The notes under the pieces are model-generated. The model had not been told where the DNA came from. It did no database searches and saw only the letters and a list, made by a program, of their open reading frames with translations. Below are positions 26,914-35,720 of a stretch of DNA of 64,000 bases, piece by piece (position 1 is the first letter of the stretch; each line of letters opens with the position of its first letter). Source of the stretch: Paraflavitalea sp. CAU 1676 (GTDB lineage Bacteria > Bacteroidota > Bacteroidia > Chitinophagales > Chitinophagaceae). A program made the translations under genes and the position numbers. The DNA is taken from assembly GCF_029223285.1 (NCBI RefSeq), contig NZ_JARHUJ010000003.1, positions 372,001 to 436,000 of the forward strand, given 5' to 3'.

Positions 26914-28092
26914 ATGAAATACTTCCTCAACGTAGCCAGGATCATCGTAGGCGTACTCTTTATCTTTTCCGGACTGGTCAAGGCCAACGACCCGCTCGGA
27001 TTGAGTTATAAAATGCAGGAGTTCTTCGAGATCTGGGGCTGGGGTTTCCTGGACAATTATACCCTGGCATTTTCGATCGCGATGAATGCCTTCGAGATCA
27101 TTGCCGGTGTAGCCATATTGGTAGGATGGCAGATGCGCTTGTTCAGCTGGCTGCTCCTGCTGTTGATTGTGTTTTTCACCTTCCTCACCGGGTACGCCCT
27201 GTTCTCGGGTAAAGTAAGGGAATGCGGCTGCTTTGGCGATTGCATCCCCCTCACGGCCGATCAGTCGTTTATGAAAGACATCTTCCTGCTGGTACTCATC
27301 GGGGTCATCTTCCTCTACCGGAACAAGATCAAATCGGCCGTACCTGTTCGGGCCAGTATCGTGGTACTGTTCTTTACCACCATATTCTCATTCGCCCTGC
27401 AGTGGTACGTGTTGCAGCACCTGCCCATCGTAGACTGCCTGCCTTACAAGAAAGGCAATAACATCACCGAAAAGATGAAAGTGCCTGCCGGCGCCATACC
27501 CGACAGTACCGTTATCAGTTTCGTCTATAACAAGGAAGGAAAAGAGCTGGAGTTCACCGCCGATAAATTCCCCGATGACTTCGACGACTCTCTGTATAAG
27601 TTTGTGAAGCGATATGATAAGGTAGTCCGTAAAGGTAATGCCACCCCGAAGATCAAGGACTTTGCCCTGCAAACCTTTTACCAGAACGATACCACGCAGG
27701 CCCTGCTGCACGAAGACCGCTACCAGCTTTACCTCTTCCTCAAGAACGACTATAACAAAGGCAACTGGCCGCAGGTCCTGGAAACCATCCTGCAAAGCGC
27801 CACCCAAAAGAATATCCGCGGATTCCTCGTAACCAGCATTCCCATAGAGGAAATATTCAGCGACAAAGCGCCCGCGGTCTTCAGCCAGTTATTACCGCTG
27901 CGTTGCGATCCGGTGGCCATTAAAACAGCCGCCCGCGCCAACCCAACGCTTTTCCTCGTAAAGAACGGCACCATTCTCCACAAATGGAGCTATGCCGACC
28001 TCGAGAAAGCGCTGCCGGTCGTATTGACACTGCCCGCCAACGCCGCCGCAACCGCCGCAGCCGACACAACAACACCAGCCACCAAACAATAA
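26914..28092 (+). CDS. BT_3928-type DoxX/MauE membrane protein with thioredoxin-like C-terminus
   Basis: 392 residues from the ATG at 26914 (MKYFLNVARIIVGVL). Four helices in the first ~145 residues match DoxX/MauE: IVGVLFIFSGLVKANDPLG, NAFEIIAGVAILVGWQMRL, WLLLLLIVFFTFLTGYALF and a fourth, with the conserved cysteines VRECGCFGDCIPL between them. A fifth helix precedes a soluble domain of ~220 residues that ends NPTLFLVKNGTILHKWSYADLEKAL, which reads like a thioredoxin fold lacking CXXC. The C-terminus is Ala/Thr-rich. This combination is known as the BT_3928 family of Bacteroidota; a membrane redox function is likely. The permease gene follows after nine bases. Confidence 0.82.
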   Translation: MKYFLNVARIIVGVLFIFSGLVKANDPLGLSYKMQEFFEIWGWGFLDNYTLAFSIAMNAFEIIAGVAILVGWQMRLFSWLLLLLIVFFTFLTGYALFSGKVRECGCFGDCIPLTADQSFMKDIFLLVLIGVIFLYRNKIKSAVPVRASIVVLFFTTIFSFALQWYVLQHLPIVDCLPYKKGNNITEKMKVPAGAIPDSTVISFVYNKEGKELEFTADKFPDDFDDSLYKFVKRYDKVVRKGNATPKIKDFALQTFYQNDTTQALLHEDRYQLYLFLKNDYNKGNWPQVLETILQSATQKNIRGFLVTSIPIEEIFSDKAPAVFSQLLPLRCDPVAIKTAARANPTLFLVKNGTILHKWSYADLEKALPVVLTLPANAAATAAADTTTPATKQ

Positions 28093-28101
28093 CCCAACTG
28101 C

Positions 28102-29151
28102 TTGATCAAGTACTTCACCAAACGAATGCTCTACGGACTCCTGGTAATGCTGGGCGTGGTAGTGCTGGTATTCTTCCTGTTCCAGGGCTTTGGCGATCCG
28201 TCGCGGCTCATCCTGGGGCAAAGCGCCGATGCCGCCACCCGCGATAACATCCGCAAGGAGCTGTACCTCGATCAGCCAGTTTGGAAACAGTTTGGCCTTT
28301 ACCTCAACGACGTATCACCCATAGCTATCCATACACGACAGGAAATAAAGAAGAAACAGCTCAAGGGCTGGTTTGTGGGAGGGGATACTAAGCTGGGATT
28401 GAAAATACCTTACCTGCGGCGTTCGTATCAAACCAAGAAAGATGTGTGGCAGGTGCTGATGGAAGCGCTGCCGGGCACCTTCGTACTCGCGCTGGCTGCC
28501 ATACTCATCGCTATTGCCCTGGGCATCCCCCTGGGCGTCATCGCAGCCGTGAAAAAAGATACCTGGATGGATACCTCCGCCATCTTCACCAGCGTACTGG
28601 GCATTTCGGCGCCTTCCTTCTTCATGGGCATCATCATCGCCTATGTGTTCGGGTTTCTGCTCAGTGATGTAACCGGACTCAATATGACCGGCACCCTGTT
28701 CGACAATACACCGCCCGGCTGGCACCGCGAACTGCAGTTGAAGAACCTGATACTGCCGGCGTTCACACTCGGCATCAGACCACTGGCCATCATTACACAG
28801 CTCACCCGTGGCTCCATGCTCGATGTACTGAACCAGGATTATATCCGGACGGCCTATGCAAAAGGATTATCGAAGAGAACGGTCATCTGGAAACATGCAC
28901 TGCGCAATGCGCTCAACCCGGTCATCACTGCCATCACCGGATGGTTTGCCGAACTATTGGCAGGCGCCTTCTTTGTGGAGTATATCTTTGGCTGGAAGGG
29001 GATCGGCAAAGTGACGGTAGACGCGCTCGAAAAACTTGACTTCCCCGTGGTAATGGGATCGGTACTCATCACCTCGTTTTTCTTCATTCTCGTCAATATC
29101 CTCGCCGATATACTCTATGGCGTGGTGGATCCACGCGTAAGGCTGCAATAA
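28102..29151 (+). CDS. OppB/DppB-type ABC transporter permease, orphan
   Basis: 349 residues of the peptide/nickel ABC permease family. The N-terminus (YFTKRMLYGLLVMLGVVVLVFFLF) and the repeat-free core with six helices are standard; the EAA-like loop reads YIRTAYAKGLSKRTVIWKHALRNAL, with the conserved A-x-x-KG-L. DPRVRLQ closes the protein as in DppB. The start is a TTG at 28102; the next ATG would remove the basic N-terminal turn. An 87-residue insert between helices 1 and 2 is normal for this family. No partner permease, ATPase or binding protein is encoded nearby, which is common in Bacteroidota where the system is scattered. Confidence 0.9.
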   Translation: MIKYFTKRMLYGLLVMLGVVVLVFFLFQGFGDPSRLILGQSADAATRDNIRKELYLDQPVWKQFGLYLNDVSPIAIHTRQEIKKKQLKGWFVGGDTKLGLKIPYLRRSYQTKKDVWQVLMEALPGTFVLALAAILIAIALGIPLGVIAAVKKDTWMDTSAIFTSVLGISAPSFFMGIIIAYVFGFLLSDVTGLNMTGTLFDNTPPGWHRELQLKNLILPAFTLGIRPLAIITQLTRGSMLDVLNQDYIRTAYAKGLSKRTVIWKHALRNALNPVITAITGWFAELLAGAFFVEYIFGWKGIGKVTVDALEKLDFPVVMGSVLITSFFFILVNILADILYGVVDPRVRLQ

Positions 29152-29219
29152 TTCCCATGCTGCGCATAAGGGTTATCCGGGGTTGAAGTGTTATAGCTGA
29201 AAGGCCATTCGCCACCCGG

Positions 29220-31052
29220 ATGAAACCAGTTGTACATGCCATGTTGTCTTTGTCACTGCTCCTCTCTGTAACCGCTGGTGCACAGATCATAAAAACTATT
29301 GCCGGTACGCCCGGCGTGCAGGGCAATACCGGTAATGGAGTTCCGGCTGTAGATGCCGTATTTCACGGACCTTATTCCATGGCTACAGATGATGCGGGCA
29401 ATATCTACCTGGCCGACTATGCGCTGATCAGGAAGATAGATAAGAACGGCATTATCCGTACGATTGCCGGTACCGGCGTGCCTGGTAATAGCGGCGATGG
29501 GGGATTGGCTATCGCTGCGAAGGTGGATGCTGGTTGCATTGCCGTTGACAAAGCAGGGAATATTTATTTTACCGGTGGGGTCAATGGTGTAATACGGAAA
29601 ATAGCTCCTTCGGGTATCATCACTACCATCGCCGGCAATGGTAGTGTGGGGTTTAGTGGTGATGGCGGGCCGGCCACAGCCGCTCAACTGTCGCCGGGGC
29701 ATATGGTGGTGGATGATGCGGGCAATATCTATGTATCGGATTATCATAATGGTCGCATCAGGAAGATCAATACAGCTGGCATCATTACCACCATCGCCGG
29801 CAATGGCGTGAGGGACACAGGTGACGAAACCGGACCAGCCACCACTATTCCCATCATTCCTTATGGATTGGCCCTTGATATTTCAGGGAACTTATATGTG
29901 TCGGACAACAATAGCCGTGTACGAAAGATCGATAAGGCTGGCATCATTACTACAATTGCCGGCGCTGGCATCCATGGGTACCGTGGCGATGGCGGTCCTG
30001 CTACGGAAGCATGGCTCAATGTGCCCCTTGGAATAGACGTGGACGAAGCCGGCAATATATATATTGCAGATGCAGCAAACCACCGGATCAGGATGATCAA
30101 TACGGCAGGTATCATCAGTACCATTGCCGGTACCGGTGTAGAAGGACATCGTGGGGATGGCGGGCAGGCTGTGGCAGCTCAAATTTCCTATCCTGTTGAT
30201 GTAGTGGTAGACAGGGATGAAGCGGTATATTTTCCAGACTATGATTATTTTACCCTTCGTAAGGTCAGTGCCTGCCCATTTATGCTTAAACCATCACTTA
30301 CGATCGCCCCCTCCATGCTTAGTCCCTGTTCAGGCCTTCCTGTTACGTTTACAGCAAGCCTTATCAACGGAGGCAATGCCCCCTGCTACCAATGGAAAGT
30401 AAATGGCATCAATACCGGCACCAATAGTTCCCGGTTTGTAACCAATACGCTGAAGGATGGCGATGTGGTAAGTTGTATGCTGGCAGACAGCATTGATTGT
30501 GTCATCCCAGCATTCTCAAACAGCCTGCACATGCACGTCCGGACTTCTCCCACGATCGTATTGAATCCAGAAGTAACTATTCTTCCTGGACAAACAGCGA
30601 CTTTAAAGCCTGGCATCACCGGTGTCATCAATGCCTGGCAGTGGACACCTGCCACCCGGTTGAGCGATCCTGCGATTGCCAATCCCGTAGCATCGCCGCT
30701 TACCACCACTACCTACCAGCTAAAAGTAATGTCTGATGAAGGATGTGAAGCGACAGCGCAAACGACGGTAATAGTGTACCGAAAAATACAAATGCCCACA
30801 GCCTTTACGCCCAACGGGGACTATAAAAATGAGCTATTCAAAATACCTGCGGGCACTACCTTCTCGCTCAAAAGTTTTACTATCTACAACAGGTGGGGAG
30901 AATTGGTTTTCAGAACAAACAATGTCCAGCAGGGGTGGGATGGAACACAAAAGGGAGTACCTGCCAATGCCGGCTTGTATGTGTATGCCATTGTAGGATC
31001 AGACCAGCAAAAGGAGGTGGTCTTCAGAGGCACTGTATTACTGATAAAATAG
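29220..31052 (+). CDS. NHL-repeat secreted protein with T9SS type B sorting domain
   Basis: 610 residues with a signal peptide (LLLSVTAGAQ). Six NHL-type repeats fill residues ~22-350, each with DDAGNIY(L/V)(A/S)D, (I/L)RKI(D/N)K-G-I-I and TIAG-G units, expected to give a six-bladed propeller. A PKD-like/Ig segment (~355-520) follows. The C-terminus (FTPNGDYKNELFKIP, IYNRWGELVF, GWDGTQKGVPANAGLYVY) is a T9SS type B (gliding-motility CHU_C) sorting domain. It is likely surface-attached. The ligand is unknown. The stop lies two bases from the convergent DUF721 stop, so the 3' ends of both transcripts must overlap. Near-identical DNA repeats inside the gene simply reflect the protein repeats. 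Confidence 0.88.
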   Translation: MKPVVHAMLSLSLLLSVTAGAQIIKTIAGTPGVQGNTGNGVPAVDAVFHGPYSMATDDAGNIYLADYALIRKIDKNGIIRTIAGTGVPGNSGDGGLAIAAKVDAGCIAVDKAGNIYFTGGVNGVIRKIAPSGIITTIAGNGSVGFSGDGGPATAAQLSPGHMVVDDAGNIYVSDYHNGRIRKINTAGIITTIAGNGVRDTGDETGPATTIPIIPYGLALDISGNLYVSDNNSRVRKIDKAGIITTIAGAGIHGYRGDGGPATEAWLNVPLGIDVDEAGNIYIADAANHRIRMINTAGIISTIAGTGVEGHRGDGGQAVAAQISYPVDVVVDRDEAVYFPDYDYFTLRKVSACPFMLKPSLTIAPSMLSPCSGLPVTFTASLINGGNAPCYQWKVNGINTGTNSSRFVTNTLKDGDVVSCMLADSIDCVIPAFSNSLHMHVRTSPTIVLNPEVTILPGQTATLKPGITGVINAWQWTPATRLSDPAIANPVASPLTTTTYQLKVMSDEGCEATAQTTVIVYRKIQMPTAFTPNGDYKNELFKIPAGTTFSLKSFTIYNRWGELVFRTNNVQQGWDGTQKGVPANAGLYVYAIVGSDQQKEVVFRGTVLLIK

Positions 31053-31054
31053 GA

Positions 31055-31336
31055 TTACCTGATCACCACTTCTTTCACGGTGTTTTCACCCAGTACCTCG
31101 TTCACACGTTGTACGATGCTGTCTTTTTGGTAAAGCAATTCCTGCTTGAGGGCTGCAACATTGGTAGTAATGTATAAAGTGCTGCCGTAGATCTGAATTT
31201 TGTCGGTGTATTTGGCGATGGTCTTCCCCATGATCTTTTCCCATACGTCCTCGATCTGCAAAGCCTGCATAGATCCTTTGATGCGCGGATTCCGCATAAA
31301 ATGTTTCAACGCATCACTCATTGAATATTCGCCCAT
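31055..31336 (-). CDS. DUF721 (DciA-like) protein
   Basis: About 93 residues (start at 31336, MGEYSMSDAL; 31345 and 31321 are alternatives). Matches the DUF721 family: DALKHFMRNPRIKGSMQ, VEDVWEKIMG-like IEDVWEKIMGKTIAKYTDKI, and LYITTNVAALKQEL. The family includes DciA, the ancestral loader of the replicative helicase DnaB, and it is often encoded next to recF or gyrB. Here it sits in the same minus-strand run as recF, supporting a replication or DNA-repair role. The protein lacks any extra domain beyond the core. Exact function in this lineage is not proven. Confidence 0.82.
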   Translation of the reverse strand: MGEYSMSDALKHFMRNPRIKGSMQALQIEDVWEKIMGKTIAKYTDKIQIYGSTLYITTNVAALKQELLYQKDSIVQRVNEVLGENTVKEVVIR

Positions 31337-31361
31337 GGGGTGCAAGTTAGTAAGAAATCGG

Positions 31362-31706
31362 CTACAACTTAAAGCGGGGATCGTTTTGCTGATAGGAATT
31401 CTGCCCGATAATAGAAAGGATCAGATCGCGGGGGCCATATTGCGGTCGCACGCAACTGATCAGGTTGTAGCCCGTTTCGCTCACCATCCATTCACGCGGG
31501 CACAACAACAGGCTGCTTTGCCGCGGCATCCTTTCCATTTCCAATGATTTTTTTAGTAGTTCGAGGGCATACAAACGCAGACCTTCTTTGTTGGCACTGA
31601 TGGCCCCCGATTCTCCCGCTTCGTCCGAAGTATATGAAAAAAAAGCAACGCGGGGGTCGGTCGTCTCTTCCAGAAACGCAATAAGCGACTCAAGTGAATT
31701 AGTCAT
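31362..31706 (-). CDS. Conserved small protein of unknown function in the recF operon
   Basis: 114 residues from the ATG at 31706 (MTNSLESLIAFL); a start at 31733 is less likely. Acidic, soluble, without signal or membrane segment. No family recognised. Features visible are TTDPRVAFFSYTSDEAGESGA, a central helix (LYALELLKKSLEME) and a C-terminal part with two cysteines (LLLCPREWMV, LISCVRPQYGP). It lies 91 bases after recF and 16 before the DUF721 gene, so it is probably part of the operon. Confidence 0.7.
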   Translation of the reverse strand: MTNSLESLIAFLEETTDPRVAFFSYTSDEAGESGAISANKEGLRLYALELLKKSLEMERMPRQSSLLLCPREWMVSETGYNLISCVRPQYGPRDLILSIIGQNSYQQNDPRFKL

Positions 31707-31797
31707 AAGCAATCGTCCTTTACCTGTATTCAATATACGTTTTTGCCGTCATAGTTAGACGGGTAAATCTACTTTTTCACTTCGATTTTTTACAGAA

Positions 31798-32895
31798 TTA
31801 TAGGCAAACCACCTGGTATGTATCGGTGAGATCGGAGAAATGGCGGTTGATCCTTTCTTCGTGGGTGTCGGTAATAAACAATTGGCCTTCGTTTTCCAAA
31901 CAAACCTGCGACAGCAGGTTGTGCATGCGGTGTTCGTCGAGCTTCTCGAACACATCATCCAACAGCAGGAGGGGAGCAAACCCTTTGGCAGTCTTTAAGG
32001 CTTCAAACTCAGCCAGTTTGAGGGCAAACAACAAACTCTTTCGTTGCCCCTGCGAAGCGATCTGCTTAAAAGATTGCTGCTGAAAACGGATATCCAGATC
32101 GTCTTTGTGGATACCCGCAGTGGTTCTTTGCAACAAAATATCTTTTTCCCGGAAACGGAAAAACAGGTCAGCAAAGGAATACTGCAACAACTGGCTCTCG
32201 TACAGGATATCCAATTGCTCCTCCACGCCGGCGATCTGGTGGTAATATTTTTGAACGGAGGGAATGAATCCGGTCAGGAAATCCTTACGGCGATTGAAAA
32301 CATAACTGCCGTAATGAACAAGCTGCTGGTCATATACATCGAGTAAACCCGTATCCTGTACTTTCCGGTCGGCGAGCGATTTCAGGAAACTATTGCGTTG
32401 TTGCAGCACGCGGTTGTAATCGATCAGTTGCAGCAGGTAGGTGGCATCCAGTTGCGACAACAAGGCGTCGAGGAAACGTCTTCGCTCTTCGCTACCACCG
32501 GTGATGATCTGGATATCGTCGGGCGCAATGATCACACAGGGCAGTTTACCGATATGCTGCGCCAGCTTCTCATAGGGCTCGTCATTAACGAGGAACTCCT
32601 TTTTACCCGTTTCCCGCAAAATACACACAACTTTCAGCGGCTCGCCCTGCACTGTAAAACGCGCCTCGATGCGAAAGCCGGCCGCACCGCGCAGCACATT
32701 CTGTCCGTCGCTGCGCGCAAAATAACTTTTCGTGAAACAGCAATAGTAAATTGCATCGAGCAGGTTGGTTTTGCCAACCCCGTTCTTGCCGGCAATACCA
32801 ACAATACGGTGATCGAAAAGGAAAGAGGAATAGGAGTAGTTCTTGAATTGAACCAGCGATATGGAATCCAGCTTTAACAAGGCTGCAATATACAC
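31798..32895 (-). CDS. recF: DNA replication and repair protein RecF
   Basis: About 365 residues. SMC-like ATPase that helps RecO/RecR load RecA at gaps. Walker A is GKNGVGKTNLLDAIYY; the signature region includes ITGGSEERRRFLDALLS, and Walker B reads LLLLDDVFEKLDEHR, followed by the D-loop area and the switch His in ITDTHEE. The frame continues upstream to 32967, into the 3' end of miaE, but the family begins with LKLDSISLVQFKNYS; the GTG at 32895 (eight bases after the miaE stop) or the TTG at 32880 are the likely starts, since no ATG is suitable. Position between miaE and DUF721 suggests one operon. Confidence 0.94.
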   Translation of the reverse strand: MYIAALLKLDSISLVQFKNYSYSSFLFDHRIVGIAGKNGVGKTNLLDAIYYCCFTKSYFARSDGQNVLRGAAGFRIEARFTVQGEPLKVVCILRETGKKEFLVNDEPYEKLAQHIGKLPCVIIAPDDIQIITGGSEERRRFLDALLSQLDATYLLQLIDYNRVLQQRNSFLKSLADRKVQDTGLLDVYDQQLVHYGSYVFNRRKDFLTGFIPSVQKYYHQIAGVEEQLDILYESQLLQYSFADLFFRFREKDILLQRTTAGIHKDDLDIRFQQQSFKQIASQGQRKSLLFALKLAEFEALKTAKGFAPLLLLDDVFEKLDEHRMHNLLSQVCLENEGQLFITDTHEERINRHFSDLTDTYQVVCL

Positions 32896-32903
32896 CCGAA
32901 AAT

Positions 32904-33509
32904 CTAATGCATCCGGTCGCCCCGCACTTCCAGCTGCGTGATGATGTCGGCCTCGTAGTTCAGCCACTCCTGCCAGCGTTTACGCACAATGGCTTTCTCA
33001 ATATAGGTTTCGGACAGCTCTATGAAGAGATGGTAATGTCCGGCTTCGCTTTCCATGAACCGGCGGTAGAATTTGCGCAGGTAAGGATCTTCCAACCCTT
33101 CGCTCAGTCGTTTGAAACGTTCGCAGCTGCGCGCCTCGATGAGGGCAAAGATGAGCAGCTTATCCAGGAAACGTTCTTCGGGCGAACCGCCCTTCTTTTC
33201 AAACTTCATCAGCTCGTTCACATACATGTCGCGGCGCTGTCGGCCCAGTTTCAAACCGCGCTTGTCCAGTTCGGCCAGCACCAGCCTGAAGTGACCCCAT
33301 TCTTCCGTAACGATCGGCGACAGTTCCCGCACCAGTTTATCCTTTTCACTGTATCGCTGAATGAGAGAAATGCAACTGGTCGCAGCCTTCTGCTCGCAAT
33401 ACGCATGATCGGTAAGGATATCTTCGAGCGAGATCTCGGCCAGGTTTACCCACCGTGGATCGGTGGGCAGCTGCAAACCGAGAATATTCTTAACATCATT
33501 CGTTTCCAT
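32904..33509 (-). CDS. miaE: tRNA-(ms2io6A)-hydroxylase-like protein (MiaE)
   Basis: 201 residues, ferritin-like four-helix fold with carboxylate-bridged di-iron. Ligand motifs are in order: TDHAYCEQKAATS (Glu), VTEEWGHFRLV (Glu and His), ALIEARSCERFKRLSEG (Glu) and ESEAGHYHLFIEL (Glu, His). MiaE hydroxylates the isopentenyl group of ms2i6A at tRNA position 37, using O2. The N-terminal 30 residues and the length fit the family. It is the first gene of the run miaE-recF-unknown-DUF721. The functional annotation rests on the family; the Salmonella-type reaction has not been shown for Bacteroidota proteins to my knowledge. Confidence 0.88.
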   Translation of the reverse strand: METNDVKNILGLQLPTDPRWVNLAEISLEDILTDHAYCEQKAATSCISLIQRYSEKDKLVRELSPIVTEEWGHFRLVLAELDKRGLKLGRQRRDMYVNELMKFEKKGGSPEERFLDKLLIFALIEARSCERFKRLSEGLEDPYLRKFYRRFMESEAGHYHLFIELSETYIEKAIVRKRWQEWLNYEADIITQLEVRGDRMH

Positions 33510-33648
33510 GCGCGCAAGTTAAAGAAAACCAGTCAACGGTCATCGCCCGGCCACTCACCGCCTGCGGGGATCGGCATTGGTAGCACCACCGGCCCCGTAG
33601 CCGGTCACCCGTAAAAAAAGCAGTAGCTTCGGGGTCGCAAATCCGATC

Positions 33649-34767
33649 ATGAAAGAATCATTTCTCCATAAAAAGCTGGAAGAACGAAAAGCTGAACAGG
33701 CATACCGTACCCTGCGGCTGCCCGACGGCAAAGCCGATTTCTGTTCCAACGATTATCTCGGTATCATACACCAGGGGTTGATCGAAGCCAATACCACCGC
33801 TGCTGCCACACCTTTATTACATGGATCGGGAGGGTCGCGACTGCTGGCAGGCAATTACAGCAGGATAGAACAACTGGAGAAAATGCTGGCCACCTTCCAT
33901 GAGGCGCCGGCCGGCCTGGCCTTTAACTCGGGCTACGACGCTAACCTTGGCTTATTGAGCTGTGTACCCCAGCGGGGCGATACCGTACTCTACGATACCC
34001 TGAGCCATGCTTCCCTGCGCGATGGTCTGCGGCTCAGTTTCGCCCAGGCATTTGCCTTTGAACACAACGACCTGCACGCGCTGGAGAAAAGATTACAGGC
34101 AGCCACCGGTAATATCTTTGTCGTGACCGAGTCGGTATTTTCAATGGATGGCGACCAGGCGCCCCTGGAGGCCATGGTGCGTTTGTGTAAGCAATATGAA
34201 GCAAACCTTATCGTAGACGAAGCCCATGCCACCGGCGTGATCGGCGAGCAAGGCGAAGGATTGGTGCAACACCTCGGCCTGCAGCAGGCCTGCTTTGCGC
34301 GTATCCATACTTTTGGTAAAGCGGTAGGCTGCCATGGGGCCGTTATTTTGGGCAGCGAAACCTTGCGACAGTTCCTCATCAACTTTTCCCGGCCCTTCAT
34401 CTATACCACAGCCCTGCCCGAAAGCAGCGTGGCGGCGATCCAGACAGCCTATGGCCTGTTTCCCGCTATGCACAGCGCCCGCAAGCAATTGCAGCAACTG
34501 GTACAGTTGTTTCAGCAGGCATCCCTTCCATTCGAAAAGCTACGGTCCGACACGCCCATTCAGGTGGTCATCATACCCGGCAACGACCAGGTAAAGGCCA
34601 TAGCAGGCCGGTTACAGGCTGCACACCTCGATGTGAGGCCCATCCTGTATCCTACGGTGCCAAAGGGGAGCGAAAGGTTAAGGATCGTACTGCATGCATT
34701 CAATACCGTCGACGAAGTCAATCAACTCATTCACCTCCTCACTGCTTCTGCTTCGCCGGCTCATTGA
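33649..34767 (+). CDS. bioF: 8-amino-7-oxononanoate synthase-like PLP enzyme
   Basis: 372 residues, alpha-oxoamine synthase of PLP fold type I. It condenses pimeloyl-ACP/CoA and alanine in biotin synthesis. Landmarks: FCSNDYLGI (31-39), GSGGSRLLAGN (59-69), FNSGYDANLG, DEAHATGVIGEQG (Asp190, pyridine N contact) and the Schiff-base Lys224 in TFGKAVGCHGAVIL. At 372 residues it is slightly short but complete. Other biotin genes are not in the window. It could also be a related amino-ketone synthase (KBL, serine palmitoyltransferase-like), but the N-terminus and size favour BioF. Its 3' end overlaps the convergent cupin gene by 29 bases. Confidence 0.85.
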   Translation: MKESFLHKKLEERKAEQAYRTLRLPDGKADFCSNDYLGIIHQGLIEANTTAAATPLLHGSGGSRLLAGNYSRIEQLEKMLATFHEAPAGLAFNSGYDANLGLLSCVPQRGDTVLYDTLSHASLRDGLRLSFAQAFAFEHNDLHALEKRLQAATGNIFVVTESVFSMDGDQAPLEAMVRLCKQYEANLIVDEAHATGVIGEQGEGLVQHLGLQQACFARIHTFGKAVGCHGAVILGSETLRQFLINFSRPFIYTTALPESSVAAIQTAYGLFPAMHSARKQLQQLVQLFQQASLPFEKLRSDTPIQVVIIPGNDQVKAIAGRLQAAHLDVRPILYPTVPKGSERLRIVLHAFNTVDEVNQLIHLLTASASPAH

Positions 34768-35224
34768 CATAATAGGTCTCATTGGGTCCGATACCTTCCA
34801 CCTGCAGGACGCAGGCTTCATTGAACCATTCATAATGCGGCTGATCCGCTTTGATGATGATAAAACTGCCAGGCCCGTACATAGTAACATTGCCCGTGGT
34901 ATCCCATCGGTCACCCAGGCCCACGTGGGCAGTACCCTTGATCACGGTAACAAAAATATCTCCATTGTGAATATGTGGCAAGCCCCTATAGCCGGCGGGG
35001 AAAGTGCCGCGCTCTACGAAAAATCCGGGCTGATTGCGCATGCCTACCAGGTAAGTGTTCACCCGGCCGCTGGGCAGTGTAGTATCTCTGGCGTCGGGTA
35101 CGATCATCGCAGCATCGGGAACTGCGGGAGCAGCGAGTTTTGCATTTTCGTGTGCGGCCTGGTCATTACAGGCCAGCCATGGAATGAGGAGCAATGCCAT
35201 GACATGACAAGCTGATTTTTTCAT
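34739..35224 (-). CDS. Exported cupin-domain protein
   Basis: 161 residues with an N-terminal signal segment ending IPWLACNDQ; the lipobox is not canonical (Trp at -3), so lipidation is uncertain. The cupin barrel is clear: GLPHIHNGDIFVTVIKGTAHVG (metal-ligand His, His) and GPGSFIIIKADQPHYEW (second motif with His). No Glu is in the usual HxH-x4-E position, where Asp follows. Small exported cupins of this kind are of unknown enzymatic role and often bind a metal. The final 29 bases lie antisense to the end of bioF. Confidence 0.8.
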   Translation of the reverse strand: MKKSACHVMALLLIPWLACNDQAAHENAKLAAPAVPDAAMIVPDARDTTLPSGRVNTYLVGMRNQPGFFVERGTFPAGYRGLPHIHNGDIFVTVIKGTAHVGLGDRWDTTGNVTMYGPGSFIIIKADQPHYEWFNEACVLQVEGIGPNETYYVNEPAKQKQ

Positions 35225-35579
35225 AGCAAAACAATTTGAGGTGAGGAATATGAAAAGAACTACCTAAAAGGTACGAAAAAATCAGGGAATCAGTATGCGA
35301 ACGGGAGGGCCGGCAGGAGAGGGGCCGCACAAAAGAAGGGCAAAGGCGCTACGAAAGCCGCAGGCACCGGCAGTCTTAATAGTACCCACCACAGCACTTT
35401 ACAAAACCTGCGGTAGCTACCCGATCATGATGCAGGTTTGGTAATGCGTCGTTAGGGAATTTGCAATAAACAATAGCGCTGGCCCCGGGATGAAGGGCAG
35501 GCAATACAGGAACATTCCCGGAATAATGAACGATTCCAGGTCGGTTGTCAATGAAAGTAGTTGGAAGAAATGCAGGCTG

Positions 35580-35681
35580 TTAAACCACCAGTCCAATCAC
35601 GAACAGGCAGCAAACAAGTGTAACACCGGCAAACTGTTTCAGGCGGAAGATTCTGTTGGAGTTTTTAGTAGACCTTTTCAT
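35580..35681 (-). CDS. Possible 33-residue single-helix membrane peptide
   Basis: An ATG frame of 33 codons with a strongly basic N-terminus (MKRSTKNSNRIFRLKQF) followed by one hydrophobic helix (AGVTLVCCLFVIGLVV) ending directly at the stop. This charge pattern is that of a small inner-membrane peptide and is unlikely by chance. A promoter-like TTTG-N20-TACCTTGC lies upstream (35752-35721). No homology can be judged, and the frame is short, so it remains a candidate. Confidence 0.42.
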   Translation of the reverse strand: MKRSTKNSNRIFRLKQFAGVTLVCCLFVIGLVV

Positions 35682-35720
35682 TTGTTAAGGGAGTTTGGGT
35701 TGGGAAATTGGATGTGTACT

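Noticed and set aside
29280-30240. Short DNA direct repeats (GATGCGGGCAATATCTA, ATTGCCGG and similar)
   Set aside because: They encode the repeated NHL motifs of the protein and need no other explanation.
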